A stretch of 64,000 nucleotides of DNA from Halomonas citrativorans (GCF_900163645.1 NZ_FUKM01000020.1:1-64000); one strand, 5' to 3'. Counted from the stretch's first letter, positions 1 through 9,141 are shown. Notes: generated from the sequence alone by a model not told the origin. Numbers and translations are program-made.

Positions 1-1
1 A

Positions 2-91
2 CCGCTGGTAACGCTGGGCGTCCCCGGCAGCGGATGCGTACTTTACGGATTCGCTGCCGGTTTGGCAAGGGGCTTTGTGAAATATGTCTGA
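2..91 (+). CDS. C-terminal tail of an unidentified hydrophobic protein (partial)
   Basis: A frame open from the window edge encodes 29 residues and stops with TGA at 89-91. The tail is rich in Gly, Ala, Val, Leu and Phe (for example LVTLGVPGSG and YGFAAGLARG) and ends in a basic, membrane-exit-like RGFVKYV. This looks like the last transmembrane segment of a membrane protein. Too little is visible to name a family, and the other frames in this stretch are also partly open, so the call is tentative. Confidence 0.3.
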   Translation, partial: PLVTLGVPGSGCVLYGFAAGLARGFVKYV

Positions 92-215
92 AAAACTTCA
101 GTTACCACTTTAATCAGGCCGTGAAAGCACTTCGGCGAACCACGTATTGGCGGTTACACTACACGCAGCCACTTCATCTACCCACTTCGCCTTCTACTTC
201 TATATGAGGTCCATG

Positions 216-1241
216 ATGAGCCCCCATCTGCTATCCGTTGACTCTTTAAACCGCGACAGCGTTAACCACCTTCTACGCGTTGCGGCCCAAATGGAGCCAA
301 TTGCCCAGCGCCGTCAGGTTACGCGCGTTCTTGAGGGCGCTGTCTTGGGCAACCTGTTTTTCGAAGCCAGTACGCGTACCCGGGTAAGTTTTCATACGGC
401 GTTTTGTCGGTTGGGCGGCAGCGTATGTGATACCACAGGCTTTACTTTCTCATCCATGGCCAAAGGCGAGTCGCTTTACGATACCAGTCGGGTAATGAGT
501 GGCTACTGCGATGCGATTGTCATGCGCCACCCGGATCAAGGCTCTGTTGCCGAGTTTGCGGCAGCGACCCATGTGCCGGTGATTAACGGCGGCGATGGCC
601 CTGGCGAACACCCAAGCCAAGCGCTATTGGACATTTATACGATTGATAAGGAGTTTCAGCGGTTAGGCAAATCGTTTGGCGGAGCACATATTCTACTGAC
701 CGGCGATCTCAAGTATGGGCGTACGGTGCACTCTCTGATCAAGCTGCTTTCTTTATACGATCCGTTACGTATCACACTGGTATCGCCGCCCGGACTTGAA
801 ATGCCTACTGCACTGATTGACCTGGTCACATCACGCGGGCACCTGGTAGAAGTACGCGATCATTTAGCCACTGACTTCAGTGATCTAGATGTTGTGTACA
901 CCACGCGAATTCAGAAAGAGCGCTTTACCGAAGAAATGAACGAGAACTTCCAGGGCATCTCGGATGACTTTATGGTCAATAAGGCGTTTCTGGATCAACG
1001 TTGTAGTGAATCTACCATTGTTATGCACCCGCTGCCCCGCGATAGCCGCCCCGGTGCCAATGATTTGAACGTGGATCTTAACGGCGACCCGCGCCTGGCG
1101 ATCTTTCGCCAGACAGATAGCGGCATCGCCATGCGGATGGCCATCTTTGCCACGCTGCTGCACGTCGATTCACTGATTGAGAAAGACCTTCGCCCGGTGC
1201 GCTGGTTTGTTCCCAGCCAGATCGGAACGCTGGATCGCTAA
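216..1241 (+). CDS. pyrB: Aspartate carbamoyltransferase catalytic chain
   Basis: PyrB condenses carbamoyl phosphate with aspartate, the committed step of pyrimidine synthesis in the cytoplasm. The 341-residue product has the carbamoyl-phosphate motif FEASTRTRVSF, the RHP motif, HPSQALLD and the C-terminal HPLPRD, in the order of the E. coli catalytic chain. ATG codons at 204, 213 and 216 are in frame. I chose 216 because the GAGG at 206-209 then sits 6 bases upstream. No pyrI, pyrC or pyrR lies next to it; it converges on ruvX with a 15-base gap. The enzyme class (free trimer or with a partner) cannot be settled from the window. Confidence 0.93.
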   Translation: MSPHLLSVDSLNRDSVNHLLRVAAQMEPIAQRRQVTRVLEGAVLGNLFFEASTRTRVSFHTAFCRLGGSVCDTTGFTFSSMAKGESLYDTSRVMSGYCDAIVMRHPDQGSVAEFAAATHVPVINGGDGPGEHPSQALLDIYTIDKEFQRLGKSFGGAHILLTGDLKYGRTVHSLIKLLSLYDPLRITLVSPPGLEMPTALIDLVTSRGHLVEVRDHLATDFSDLDVVYTTRIQKERFTEEMNENFQGISDDFMVNKAFLDQRCSESTIVMHPLPRDSRPGANDLNVDLNGDPRLAIFRQTDSGIAMRMAIFATLLHVDSLIEKDLRPVRWFVPSQIGTLDR

Positions 1242-1256
1242 GGCCACTTATATACG

Positions 1257-1712
1257 CTAGAGAGCAGACCGCCCATCGGGAAGGCCTTCCTGATGGGCAA
1301 ACCAGCCTTCCAAAATCAACACCGCCGCAATGCCATCAACGCTCTCTTCGCGGTAGTTGCCTCGGTGCCCAGCTTCACGGGCAATCAGCTTGGCTTCGCG
1401 GGTAGAGCCACGTTCGTCTACCATCACGCAGGGTTTGCCGTAGCGCCCATGTAAACGGTTGCCAAACTTGCGGGCACGCTTACTCATGTCCGATTCGCTG
1501 TCATCCATATTGAGCGGTAAGCCAACGACCAGCAGGTCCGGCTGCCACTCTTTCAGCAGCTGCTCTACTTTATTCCAGTCGGGGATACCATCACGTGCAG
1601 TAAGTGGGGAAAGCTCGCGGGCGCTTTTTAAAAGCTCATTGCCCACGGCTACCCCAATGCGCCGCGTACCATAATCAAAGGCAAGAATTAAGCGTTGGCC
1701 AACCTCTGCCAT
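1257..1712 (-). CDS. ruvX: Putative pre-16S rRNA nuclease / Holliday junction resolvase family protein RuvX (YqgF)
   Basis: RuvX/YqgF is an RNase H-fold nuclease tied to 16S rRNA 5' maturation in E. coli. The 151-residue protein opens with the FDYGTRRIGVAVG strand carrying the first catalytic Asp. It continues with VVGLPLNMDDSES and VDERGST, and ends with the VDGIAAVLIL helix that carries another acidic residue. Length and motif order match the family. Its ATG overlaps the algH stop by one base (TAATG), so the two are translationally coupled. The algH-ruvX pairing is conserved in gammaproteobacteria. Confidence 0.93.
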   Translation of the reverse strand: MAEVGQRLILAFDYGTRRIGVAVGNELLKSARELSPLTARDGIPDWNKVEQLLKEWQPDLLVVGLPLNMDDSESDMSKRARKFGNRLHGRYGKPCVMVDERGSTREAKLIAREAGHRGNYREESVDGIAAVLILEGWFAHQEGLPDGRSAL

Positions 1713-2269
1713 TACGCGTGCCCTGCATCACGAGTCATCAGGTTTAGATCCACCCCTAACAATCCTGCAGCAGCCGTTAAGCGCTCAGTAGGTGGCGTGT
1801 TGAACAGCACTTCCGTCTGCCCCTCAACCGTCAGCCAGCTATTGTCCTTTAGTTCATCTTCAAGCTGACCGACTTCCCAGCCTGAACAGCCCAGGCAAAT
1901 CAGAAAGTGCTCAGGGCCTTCACCATTGGCTAGCGCCTGCAGAATGTCCATAGAGGTTGTCAGTGCCACGCCTTCCTCTACCTGAACGCTGGAGTCCCAC
2001 TCCTGGCTGTCACCAAGATGGAGGATAAAGCCGCGATCCTTGTGTGTAGGGCCACCGTAATAGACCGGAGAATTGCGGTGGGGGCTGTCTTCCCCCCCCA
2101 GCTCCAACTGATCAAACAGTGCATCCAGCGTAATATCCAACGGGCGGTTGGTGATAACCCCCATGCAGCCATTATGGTCATGATCACAGAGGTAGATCAG
2201 GCTGCCCACAAAGTCAGGATCATCCAGATGGGGCATCGCCATTAAAAAATGGTGTTTCAAACTTTGCAT
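1712..2269 (-). CDS. algH: AlgH/YqgE family protein (UPF0301)
   Basis: A 185-residue member of the AlgH/YqgE family, whose biochemical role is not settled; in Pseudomonas it was linked to alginate regulation. Family hallmarks are the start LKHHFLMAMPHL, the HNGCMGVITNRPLD motif, VYYGGP and the LICLGCSGWEVGQLE segment. The frame is open further upstream, but the ATG at 2269 follows AGGAG by four bases and gives the family's usual N-terminus. It sits between gshB and ruvX and overlaps ruvX by one base. Confidence 0.92.
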   Translation of the reverse strand: MQSLKHHFLMAMPHLDDPDFVGSLIYLCDHDHNGCMGVITNRPLDITLDALFDQLELGGEDSPHRNSPVYYGGPTHKDRGFILHLGDSQEWDSSVQVEEGVALTTSMDILQALANGEGPEHFLICLGCSGWEVGQLEDELKDNSWLTVEGQTEVLFNTPPTERLTAAAGLLGVDLNLMTRDAGHA

Positions 2270-2333
2270 GCGTCTCCTACGATCTGCTGACATAGCCAGC
2301 AGACCTTCTATCATCAAGTGTGGATCAGGCGTA

Positions 2334-3296
2334 TCAAGCAGCGCTCAAGCGGCGTTCGATGGCATCCAACAACAGGCCCGCGATATTCGTGCCGCGCTGG
2401 TCATCAATTTCACGCACACAGGTGGGGCTGGTAACGTTAATTTCAGTGATGTAGTCGCCAATCACGTCCAGCCCTACAAACATCAGGCCTTTTTCACGAA
2501 TCATTGGCTGTACTTGCTCAATCAACCAGTAATCACGCTCAGTGAGATCACGTGCGACACCACGGCCACCGGCTGCCAGGTTACCGCGCGTTTCACCTGC
2601 CGATGGGATGCGCGCCAGCCCAAAGGGTACCGGCTCACCGTCCACCAGCAGGATACGCGTGTCGCCGTCTTTAATTTCAGGCAGGTAGCGCTGAACCATA
2701 ATCTGGCGCTGACCACGCAGCGTTAGCTGCTCAATGACCGCGCCAATATTGCGGCCATCAGGGCCGATATGAAAAATACCGGTGCCACCCATCCCGTCCA
2801 GCGGTTTGAAAATCACATCACCATGCTCGGCATGAAAGGCCCGCAGCACATCATCACGGCTGGCCACCATGGTGGGCGTACAGCACTGAGGAAACTGCTG
2901 GGCAAACAACTTCTCATTACACTGTAAAAGCGCTGAGGTTGGATTAACAATGAGCACGCCTTCACGCTCAGCAAAGCCCAAGAGGTGGACCGCATTGGTG
3001 AAGTCAGCATCCACCGGCGGGTCTTTTCTCATTAATACCACATCAAGCTCAGCCAGTGGCCGGGCAGCCGCTTCACCCAAGTCATACCAATGGTCAGGGT
3101 CGCGATGCACCGTTAGCGGCCGCATTTGTGCGTAGGCTTGCCCCGCCTGTAAGAAAAGATCTTCCTGCTCCATATAATGCAGGGTATAGCCGCGTTCCTG
3201 GGCCGCCCACAGCATGGCTATGGTGGTATCTTTCTTGTAAGCGATGTCGCTGATGGGGTCCATCACGACGCCGAGATGCAGATTTGATTGACTCAT
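2334..3296 (-). CDS. gshB: Glutathione synthetase
   Basis: GshB joins gamma-glutamylcysteine and glycine with ATP, the second step of glutathione synthesis. The 320-residue protein has the N-terminal LGVVMDPI segment with a following KKDTT, the ATP-grasp elements VIFKPLDGMGGTGIF and RYLPEIKDGDTRILL, the glycine-rich loop AAGGRG and the C-terminal EINVTSPT. The ATG at 3296 gives an N-terminus matching E. coli GshB; an in-frame ATG at 3311 is possible, and neither has a strong ribosome-binding site. The order gshB-algH-ruvX is that of E. coli gshB-yqgE-yqgF. Confidence 0.95.
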   Translation of the reverse strand: MSQSNLHLGVVMDPISDIAYKKDTTIAMLWAAQERGYTLHYMEQEDLFLQAGQAYAQMRPLTVHRDPDHWYDLGEAAARPLAELDVVLMRKDPPVDADFTNAVHLLGFAEREGVLIVNPTSALLQCNEKLFAQQFPQCCTPTMVASRDDVLRAFHAEHGDVIFKPLDGMGGTGIFHIGPDGRNIGAVIEQLTLRGQRQIMVQRYLPEIKDGDTRILLVDGEPVPFGLARIPSAGETRGNLAAGGRGVARDLTERDYWLIEQVQPMIREKGLMFVGLDVIGDYITEINVTSPTCVREIDDQRGTNIAGLLLDAIERRLSAA

Positions 3297-3371
3297 CGGG
3301 GCACAATCCATACTTAAACAATAGGTAGGCAGTATGCCGTACTGCCCGTCAGGCTCCAACCATTGGCGCCG

Positions 3372-4064
3372 TTACGGGGCAAGCGCGCCCGGCACCAGCC
3401 GTATCGCATCAGGTGCCAGCGTAATCAGTTGCTGCTTATAAAGCCGCCCAATGGCTTGTTTAAACGCACTTTTACTTACCCCTAAGCGCGCCTTAATCGC
3501 ATGGGCGTCACTTTTATCGCCCAGCGGTAGATAGCCGCCGCTTTCACGCAGTGCTTTCAGTATTTTATCGCCGACGACGTCTAATCGCGCCGAGCCTGGC
3601 GGCAGCAGAGAAATATCCAGCCGGCCATCCTCACGGCGCTGCTTGACGTAGCCTTTTAGCGTCTGCCCGCGGCGCAGCGGCTGAGAAATATCATCCTGAT
3701 AGATCAGTCCCCAATAGCGGTGATCAACCGCTACTTTCATACCGAGGTCGGTGCGGTCAGCGACCACGACGCTCACCTCATTACCCTTTTCAAGCGCCCA
3801 GGCATCATCGGTCAAAAAGCGATCAAGGCGCATGGAGGCCACAGGACGCCCCTGATCATCTTCATACAGCATTACCAGCACCCGCTTGCCAGGATCAGGC
3901 CGGAAGATTTGCTCGCTGTACGGCAAGAGAACGTCTTTGGGCTGCCCCCAACGCAAAAACGCGCCCGTGTTATTAACGGTCACAACAGTTAAATACGCCA
4001 CTTCGCCTAACTGGGCAGAGGCATCGCTTGTAGCGCGAGGAGGAGTCGTTGATTCACGGACCAT
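3372..4064 (-). CDS. S1-like RNA-binding protein of the CvfB family
   Basis: The 230-residue protein resembles CvfB/YitL proteins, which are built of S1-type beta-barrel RNA-binding domains followed by a winged helix. The first S1-like unit runs over roughly residues 18-70 (with NNTGAFLRWG and KDVLLPYSEQ). A second covers about residues 85-150, with GLIYQDD and the GYVKQRREDGRLDISL strand. The last 60 residues (GDKSDAHAIKARLGVSKSAF) look like a winged helix. The family is implicated in post-transcriptional regulation, but the target here is unknown. It is transcribed alone, with 204 bases separating it from rsmE. Confidence 0.85.
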   Translation of the reverse strand: MVRESTTPPRATSDASAQLGEVAYLTVVTVNNTGAFLRWGQPKDVLLPYSEQIFRPDPGKRVLVMLYEDDQGRPVASMRLDRFLTDDAWALEKGNEVSVVVADRTDLGMKVAVDHRYWGLIYQDDISQPLRRGQTLKGYVKQRREDGRLDISLLPPGSARLDVVGDKILKALRESGGYLPLGDKSDAHAIKARLGVSKSAFKQAIGRLYKQQLITLAPDAIRLVPGALAP

Positions 4065-4268
4065 GGGTGCCGTCCTTAAAAAGTGAGTCTATAGTATGGC
4101 GCCTGAGGATCACCGAGCAAAGCAGCTGGCCCGCTACGTAGTGATGGCCGCTGCTTAACGCATGGCGGGCTAATGGCTACTCATTCACACTTGTGAAGCC
4201 TATAGCGAATGCTAACGCTAAATAGCAGGCCATTGAGGAAGGGGATCAATGAAGATGTTAGTAAGCGC

Positions 4269-4988
4269 TTACAAATCACCAAAGTAGTGCTGTAGAAGGG
4301 TCAAGGCAACCACCGGGGCTGTTTCCGTACGCAGAACGCGTGGCCCTAGCGTTAATGGCATAAAGTCAGCTGCCTGAGCGGCTGCAATATCCGTCTCCGT
4401 TAAGCCACCTTCAGGGCCAATTAAAAGTGCGGCGGCCTCAGGGCGTTCCGGCTGATCAAATGCATTGCCTGTTGCCAAGTGCAGCATCAGGCGAAGCGGC
4501 TCCTGGCGGGCACTTAGCCACTCAACAAGGCTTAGCGGCGAGTGCACGACAGGCACTACCGCCCGGCCACTTTGTTCGCAAGCACTTGCCGCAACAGCCT
4601 GCCAATGGGCCAGCTTTTTGGCTTCACGATCACCCTTTAAACGTACATCACCACGCTCTGTATACAGTGGCGTGATAGCAGCGACACCTAATTCAACCGC
4701 CTTCTGGATCGCATAATCCATCCGGTCGCCTTTGGAGATCGCCTGGCCAAGGTGAACAGCAAAGGGTGATTCCCCCTCACCGACCCAAACGGCGTCGATA
4801 ACCGCCGTCGTGTGCTTACGCCCTACCTCGGCCAAGCGGACGCCCGCTTCATTGCCCTGGCCATCGAACAGCACCAAAGGCGCGCCCTCACCCATGCGTA
4901 GCACGCGGGTGACATGGCGCGCCGGGCCTTCCGGCAGCACTACCTCTTGGCCTACTGCAAAAACAGCCGGTACATGGAGGCGCGGCAT
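4269..4988 (-). CDS. rsmE: 16S rRNA (uracil-1498-N3)-methyltransferase
   Basis: RsmE methylates U1498 of 16S rRNA in the 30S subunit using S-adenosylmethionine. The product has a PUA-like N-terminal domain and a SPOUT knot: GQAISKGDRMDYAIQKAVELGV, then LLIGPEGGLTETDI and LGPRVLRTETAPV. I chose the ATG at 4988 (239 residues) because it gives the usual family start (MPRL). An in-frame ATG at 5024, two bases after the secB stop, would add 12 residues and cannot be excluded. It follows secB in the same direction and may be co-transcribed with it. Confidence 0.93.
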   Translation of the reverse strand: MPRLHVPAVFAVGQEVVLPEGPARHVTRVLRMGEGAPLVLFDGQGNEAGVRLAEVGRKHTTAVIDAVWVGEGESPFAVHLGQAISKGDRMDYAIQKAVELGVAAITPLYTERGDVRLKGDREAKKLAHWQAVAASACEQSGRAVVPVVHSPLSLVEWLSARQEPLRLMLHLATGNAFDQPERPEAAALLIGPEGGLTETDIAAAQAADFMPLTLGPRVLRTETAPVVALTLLQHYFGDL

Positions 4989-5026
4989 TTTGCCATGCAC
5001 GGCATACCAGTCGGCAGCCTGCATGC

Positions 5027-5539
5027 TTAGTGAGTACTCACTTCGGCCTGGTTTGCCTGTTGTGCTTCGCGCTGCTTACGCTGGGCGTACATGGCTTCAA
5101 AGTTCACCGGTGCCAACATCAGTGGCGGGAAGCCACCACGGTTGACCAGGTTATCGACACACTCACGCGCGTAAGGGAACAGCAGGTTGGGGCAGAACGC
5201 ACCCAGTGTCTGCTCCAGCTGAGCGCCTTCGATGCCCGAAATACGGAATAAACCCGCTTGTTCAACCTCTGCAAGAAACGAGGTGGTGCCGGTTTCTGAA
5301 TCGTTTACCTGAGCGGTGACTTTTACAACCACTTCATACTGATCATCAGCGATTTTAGTGCTGGTGGTATTAAGATCCAGATTCACCTTCGGCTTAAACG
5401 CCTGCTTGAAAACAGACGGTGAGTTAGGCGCTTCAAAGGAGATATCTTTTACATAAATACGCTGCAAAGAGAACTTCAGCTGGGGCTTATCGCCTGACGC
5501 TGCTGCATCAGCCTGCGGGGTGTTGTTATCTTCCGCCAT
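5027..5539 (-). CDS. secB: Protein-export chaperone SecB
   Basis: SecB is a cytoplasmic homotetrameric chaperone that holds precursors unfolded and hands them to SecA. The 170-residue product has the family core: LQRIYVKDISFEAPN, the EVVVKVTAQV strand, LAEVEQAGLF, then the LGAFCPNLLFPYARE segment and RGGFPPLMLAPVNFE. ATG 5539 is preceded by AGGAG with seven bases of spacing, so it is preferred over the upstream ATG at 5554. It lies between a membrane rhodanese and rsmE on the same strand; a rhodanese upstream of secB is also the E. coli arrangement (yibN-grxC-secB). Confidence 0.95.
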   Translation of the reverse strand: MAEDNNTPQADAAASGDKPQLKFSLQRIYVKDISFEAPNSPSVFKQAFKPKVNLDLNTTSTKIADDQYEVVVKVTAQVNDSETGTTSFLAEVEQAGLFRISGIEGAQLEQTLGAFCPNLLFPYARECVDNLVNRGGFPPLMLAPVNFEAMYAQRKQREAQQANQAEVSTH

Positions 5540-5589
5540 GGGGAAACTCCTCATTGTTCATTGAATGAATAGTATAAAGGTGACAGCGC

Positions 5590-6012
5590 TTACTTCTTAA
5601 CGACGGGGAGACTATCGGCCTGCCACTGCGCCATGCCACCTTTCAATTTAGTCACACGCTCGAAACCTGCCTTGGCAAGCTTGGTTTGAACCGCGCCTGC
5701 ACTTTGCCCATGCTTGCATACGACAATGATCGGCTGGTTTTTCACTTTATCCAGCTCGTTCATACGGTTATCAAGCTTGTTATGGGGAATGTTACGTGCG
5801 CCAGCAATATGCCCGGTTTTGAAGTCTTTGCTTTCACGAATGTCCAGCACAACCGCATCTTCTCGGTTGATGAGCTGGGTGGCCTGAGTTGAGGTCACCG
5901 CATTGGTTGAAGCACTACGCGTTTCATAAATAAGCCACGCTACTAGCACCAGCAAAAACGCCCCAACGAGCAGGGGGTGGTTCTGTACGAATTCGAACAG
6001 CTGATCGATCAT
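5590..6012 (-). CDS. Membrane-anchored rhodanese-like protein (YibN type)
   Basis: The 140-residue protein has one N-terminal transmembrane helix (about residues 14-30, HPLLVGAFLLVLVAWLIY) followed by a single rhodanese domain. The active-site loop is VCKHGQSA, with the catalytic Cys in a six-residue loop typical of sulfur transfer. VVLDIRESKDFKTGHI is the other rhodanese signature. The sulfur donor and acceptor are unknown. Translation may start at ATG 6012, which matches YibN-like proteins, or at an in-frame GTG at 6021. It shares strand and neighbourhood with secB. Confidence 0.88.
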   Translation of the reverse strand: MIDQLFEFVQNHPLLVGAFLLVLVAWLIYETRSASTNAVTSTQATQLINREDAVVLDIRESKDFKTGHIAGARNIPHNKLDNRMNELDKVKNQPIIVVCKHGQSAGAVQTKLAKAGFERVTKLKGGMAQWQADSLPVVKK

Positions 6013-6297
6013 CGCGAACACAATCTCTTGGTCTATGCAGAAAAAAGCGGCAACGCCGCCGTCAAAACGCGATAAGTATACACGTCACAGGGCACCCCGC
6101 GCAGGCCTTGCTCATGACGCCCGGCGGTCGCCTACGTTATGATGCCCCAAGCGTGCATCAGTCGCGACCCTGATCACAAGGTGTTGTTTGAAAATAACGT
6201 GAGTTGACTCACCTTTTTAAACCTCTTTACTTTCAAACAGCGCTTTCATTGCTGACTGTTTTACGCCGCTTGGATTACTCAACCGAACGAGGTTCTT

Positions 6298-7860
6298 ATG
6301 GCTACGTCTACTCCGCGTCCCGTCGCGCTAATCATTCTTGACGGTTATGGACACAATCCCGATAGCGCCAATAACGCGGTAGCATCGGCCAACACGCCTG
6401 TGATGGATGCGCTTTGGGCGAATCGACCACACGCGTTTGTGCATACTGACGGCCACCACGTAGGCCTGCCCGATGGGCAAATGGGCAACTCAGAAGTGGG
6501 CCATATGAATCTGGGTGCCGGACGCATCGTTTATCAGGACTTCACACGGATCACCAAAGCCATTAAAGAGGGCGATCTGGATGTTAACGAAAACCTGACA
6601 CAGCCGATTGATGATGCCGTGGCCAATGACCGCGCCGTTCATCTGCTGGGCTTGCTCTCTCCTGGCGGCGTACATAGCCATGAAGATCATTTCATCGCGA
6701 TGGCCGAACTGGCGGCTCGCCGCGGCGCGCAACGTATCTTTATTCATGCGTTCCTGGATGGCCGAGACATGCCGCCTCAAAGCGCGCTGGCTTCTATCGA
6801 ACGTGCTAATGCCCGCCTGGCTGAGCTGGTAGGCGCTGAAAATGGTTTTGTTGCCTCCATTATTGGCCGCTTTTACGCCATGGACCGTGATAACCGCTGG
6901 GAGCGGGTAGAAAAAGCCTACCATCTGCTGACCGAGGGCCAGGCTGACATCTATGCCACCAGCGCCGAAACCGCGCTGCGCGACGCCTATGAGCGCGGCG
7001 AAACCGACGAATTTGTACTGCCAAGCTGCGTATTGCTCAACGACAAGTGCGTTACCTTGCAAGACGGTGACGCCGCCCTGTTTCTTAACTTCCGCTCTGA
7101 CCGCGCGCGCGAACTTACCCGCGCATTTGTAGAGCCTGACTTCAGCGGCTTTTCGCGCAGGGCCTGCCCATCGCTGGCGGGCAAGGGCTTGGTCATGTTG
7201 ACCCAGTACGCAGCGGACATTCCTGCACCGGCCGCGTTTCCGCCATTTGATCTCAATGACACCCTGGGCGAGGTCGTCGCCAAGCGCGGTTTGACGCAGC
7301 TGCGTATTGCCGAAACAGAGAAGTACCCCCACGTTACCTTTTTCTTCTCGGGTGGCAACGAAGCCGAGTATGAGGGCGAAGAGCGCATTCTGGTGCCCTC
7401 CCCTCGGGACGTGAAGACCTACGACGAAAAACCCGAGATGAGCGCTTACGAGATCACCGACAACCTCGTTGAGGCTATCGACAGCGGCCGCTTTGACTTC
7501 ATCGTATGTAACTATGCCAACGGCGATATGGTGGGCCATACCGGCGACTTTAACGCGGCGGTAAAAGCCATTGAAACGGTCGATATCTGCGTTGGCCGCG
7601 TTATTGAAGCGATTGAGCGCGCTGACGGTGCTTGCCTGGTAACCGCCGACCACGGTAATGCCGAGCAGATGGTGCATCCGGTCACAGGCGCCCCCCAAAC
7701 GGCCCACACCACCTTTGTGGTACCGCTGGTTTACGTGGGTGAGCGAGCCGGCACATTAAGCGATGGCCGCCTGTGCGACCTGGCACCCACACTCTTGGCC
7801 ATGATGAATCAACCCGTTCCCGAGGCCATGACCGGGAACCCGCTGATTGATTTCACTTGA
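6298..7860 (+). CDS. gpmI: 2,3-bisphosphoglycerate-independent phosphoglycerate mutase
   Basis: GpmI is the manganese-dependent enzyme that interconverts 3- and 2-phosphoglycerate in glycolysis. The 520-residue protein shows the alkaline-phosphatase-like metal sites: LIILDGYG near the start, the phospho-serine loop MGNSEVGHMN, HAFLDGRD, GRFYAMDRDNRW, FNFRSDRARE and the C-terminal VTADHGNAEQM. Length is normal for the family. It is the first gene of a likely gpmI-envC-ctpA unit; its TGA overlaps the putative TTG start of the next gene. A weak promoter-like pair (TTGACT 6204-6209, TTTACT 6226-6231) lies upstream. Confidence 0.96.
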   Translation: MATSTPRPVALIILDGYGHNPDSANNAVASANTPVMDALWANRPHAFVHTDGHHVGLPDGQMGNSEVGHMNLGAGRIVYQDFTRITKAIKEGDLDVNENLTQPIDDAVANDRAVHLLGLLSPGGVHSHEDHFIAMAELAARRGAQRIFIHAFLDGRDMPPQSALASIERANARLAELVGAENGFVASIIGRFYAMDRDNRWERVEKAYHLLTEGQADIYATSAETALRDAYERGETDEFVLPSCVLLNDKCVTLQDGDAALFLNFRSDRARELTRAFVEPDFSGFSRRACPSLAGKGLVMLTQYAADIPAPAAFPPFDLNDTLGEVVAKRGLTQLRIAETEKYPHVTFFFSGGNEAEYEGEERILVPSPRDVKTYDEKPEMSAYEITDNLVEAIDSGRFDFIVCNYANGDMVGHTGDFNAAVKAIETVDICVGRVIEAIERADGACLVTADHGNAEQMVHPVTGAPQTAHTTFVVPLVYVGERAGTLSDGRLCDLAPTLLAMMNQPVPEAMTGNPLIDFT

Positions 7861-9017
7861 TCATACCGTTGCGGCGTCCTGTGCGAACCGCGTTAGTACT
7901 TGGTGCGCTACTGGTCATTGTGTACTCACCGGCGGGTTTGGCCCAGTCGGATGAGCAGGCAACACGCCAGCAGTTAGATGCGCTTGGCCAGGAAATTGAG
8001 TCGCTTACGCAGCGGCTGAGTACAACAGGAGAAGCACGGGACAGCGCCGAACATGAACTACGCGAGGTTGAAACGGAGCTGGCCGACACTCACCAGCGCC
8101 TGGATGCCTTACAGGCCGAGCGGCGCCAGTTGGATGATGAAATGAACCAGCTGCGCCAGCATCGCGACCGCCTGGAGGACGAGCAAGCCAGCCAGTACGC
8201 CGCCCTCAGCCAGCAACTCGCGGCGCTTTACCGGCTAGGGCCGACGCCACAGCTCAAGCTACTGCTGAACCAGGGCGACCCGGCAGAGCTTGATCGTATG
8301 CAGGCTTACCTGAACCGCTTTACTCAAGCACGCAACGAACGTCTTGCCGAGATTGCCCGGCTGGATACCGCGCTTGCCGATACGGAGCAGGCCCTTAACG
8401 AGCGCCAAACACGCCTGGCAAGTGTCGCCACCGAACTGGATGCGCAGCGGGTGCGGCTTGCTGAGCGCACCACCAACCGGCGCAACGTCGTGGCCACGCT
8501 GGATGATCGCTATGGTAGCGAAGCTGATCGCCTAGCGGATCTTAACGATAACCGGGAGCAGGCCGAGCGTAAGCTGCGTGAAATTCAGGAGGAACTAGCA
8601 CGCCTGGATGCCCCCACGCCCAGCACTCAGATTACCCGTACTCAAGGGGATTTGCCGTGGCCCGTGCAAGGTGCCATCACCACAACATTTAATCGTCGTG
8701 ATGGCGTTCACTATAACGGTATCGTCATCCAGGCAAGCGCTGGTACGCAGGTAAACGCTGTGCACACCGGCCGGGTGGTGTTTGCCGACTGGATGCGTGG
8801 CTTCGGCAACCTGCTGATTATTGACCATGGCGACCAGATCATGACGCTCTACGCTCACTTGCAGCAGTTTAGCGTACGCCCTGGCCAGCAGGTCAGCCGT
8901 GGCGACGAAATTGGCCGCGTAGGCGACAGTGGTGGACAATCGAATAATGCGCTCTACTTTGAAGTACGTCAGAGTGGCAAACCAATTAACCCACAGCGTT
9001 GGATTGCGCGCCGCTGA
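7857..9017 (+). CDS. envC: EnvC-like murein hydrolase activator (degenerate LytM/M23 protein)
   Basis: EnvC-type proteins activate periplasmic amidases at the septum. The product has a signal peptide ending near GLAQ, a long Gln/Glu/Arg/Leu-rich coiled coil (about residues 25-250) and a C-terminal LytM domain (about 265-386). The zinc ligands are degraded: HYNGIVI replaces the HxxxD motif and LYFEV replaces LHFEV. That matches EnvC regulators rather than active peptidases. The start is uncertain: TTG 7857, TTG 7869 and GTG 7881 are all in frame before the signal peptide, and none has a clear ribosome-binding site. It lies between gpmI and ctpA, as in E. coli (gpmM-envC) and Pseudomonas. Confidence 0.9.
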   Translation: MIIPLRRPVRTALVLGALLVIVYSPAGLAQSDEQATRQQLDALGQEIESLTQRLSTTGEARDSAEHELREVETELADTHQRLDALQAERRQLDDEMNQLRQHRDRLEDEQASQYAALSQQLAALYRLGPTPQLKLLLNQGDPAELDRMQAYLNRFTQARNERLAEIARLDTALADTEQALNERQTRLASVATELDAQRVRLAERTTNRRNVVATLDDRYGSEADRLADLNDNREQAERKLREIQEELARLDAPTPSTQITRTQGDLPWPVQGAITTTFNRRDGVHYNGIVIQASAGTQVNAVHTGRVVFADWMRGFGNLLIIDHGDQIMTLYAHLQQFSVRPGQQVSRGDEIGRVGDSGGQSNNALYFEVRQSGKPINPQRWIARR

Positions 9018-9040
9018 CGGGATAAGCTGAACCGTATCAG

Positions 9041-9086
9041 GTTCTGTCTGAAACGTTGCCGAACGCAGACACTTTTCAGACAGAAC
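9041..9086. repeat. 13-bp perfect inverted repeat between envC and ctpA
   Basis: The arm GTTCTGTCTGAAA at 9041-9053 is exactly complementary to 9074-9086, with a 20-base spacer. It lies 24 bases past the envC stop and 55 bases before the ctpA ATG. There is no T-run after the right arm, so it is not a classical intrinsic terminator. It could be a processing or attenuation hairpin or a protein-binding site. Confidence 0.75.
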
Positions 9087-9141
9087 TGTAATGTCAACTT
9101 GGGGCAGTTTTAAACGCTGCCTAACGCCTTGCGGAGTCTGC

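Noticed and set aside
4249..4287. 12-codon ORF preceded by GAGGAAGGGGATCA
   Set aside because: The ribosome-binding site looks good, but the ORF is very short and runs into the rsmE 3' end on the other strand; there is no independent support for a peptide.
6490..7707. A 405-codon open frame on the minus strand opposite gpmI
   Set aside because: It is a shadow of the clearly functional gpmI gene, has no recognisable domain, and its composition follows the complementary codons.
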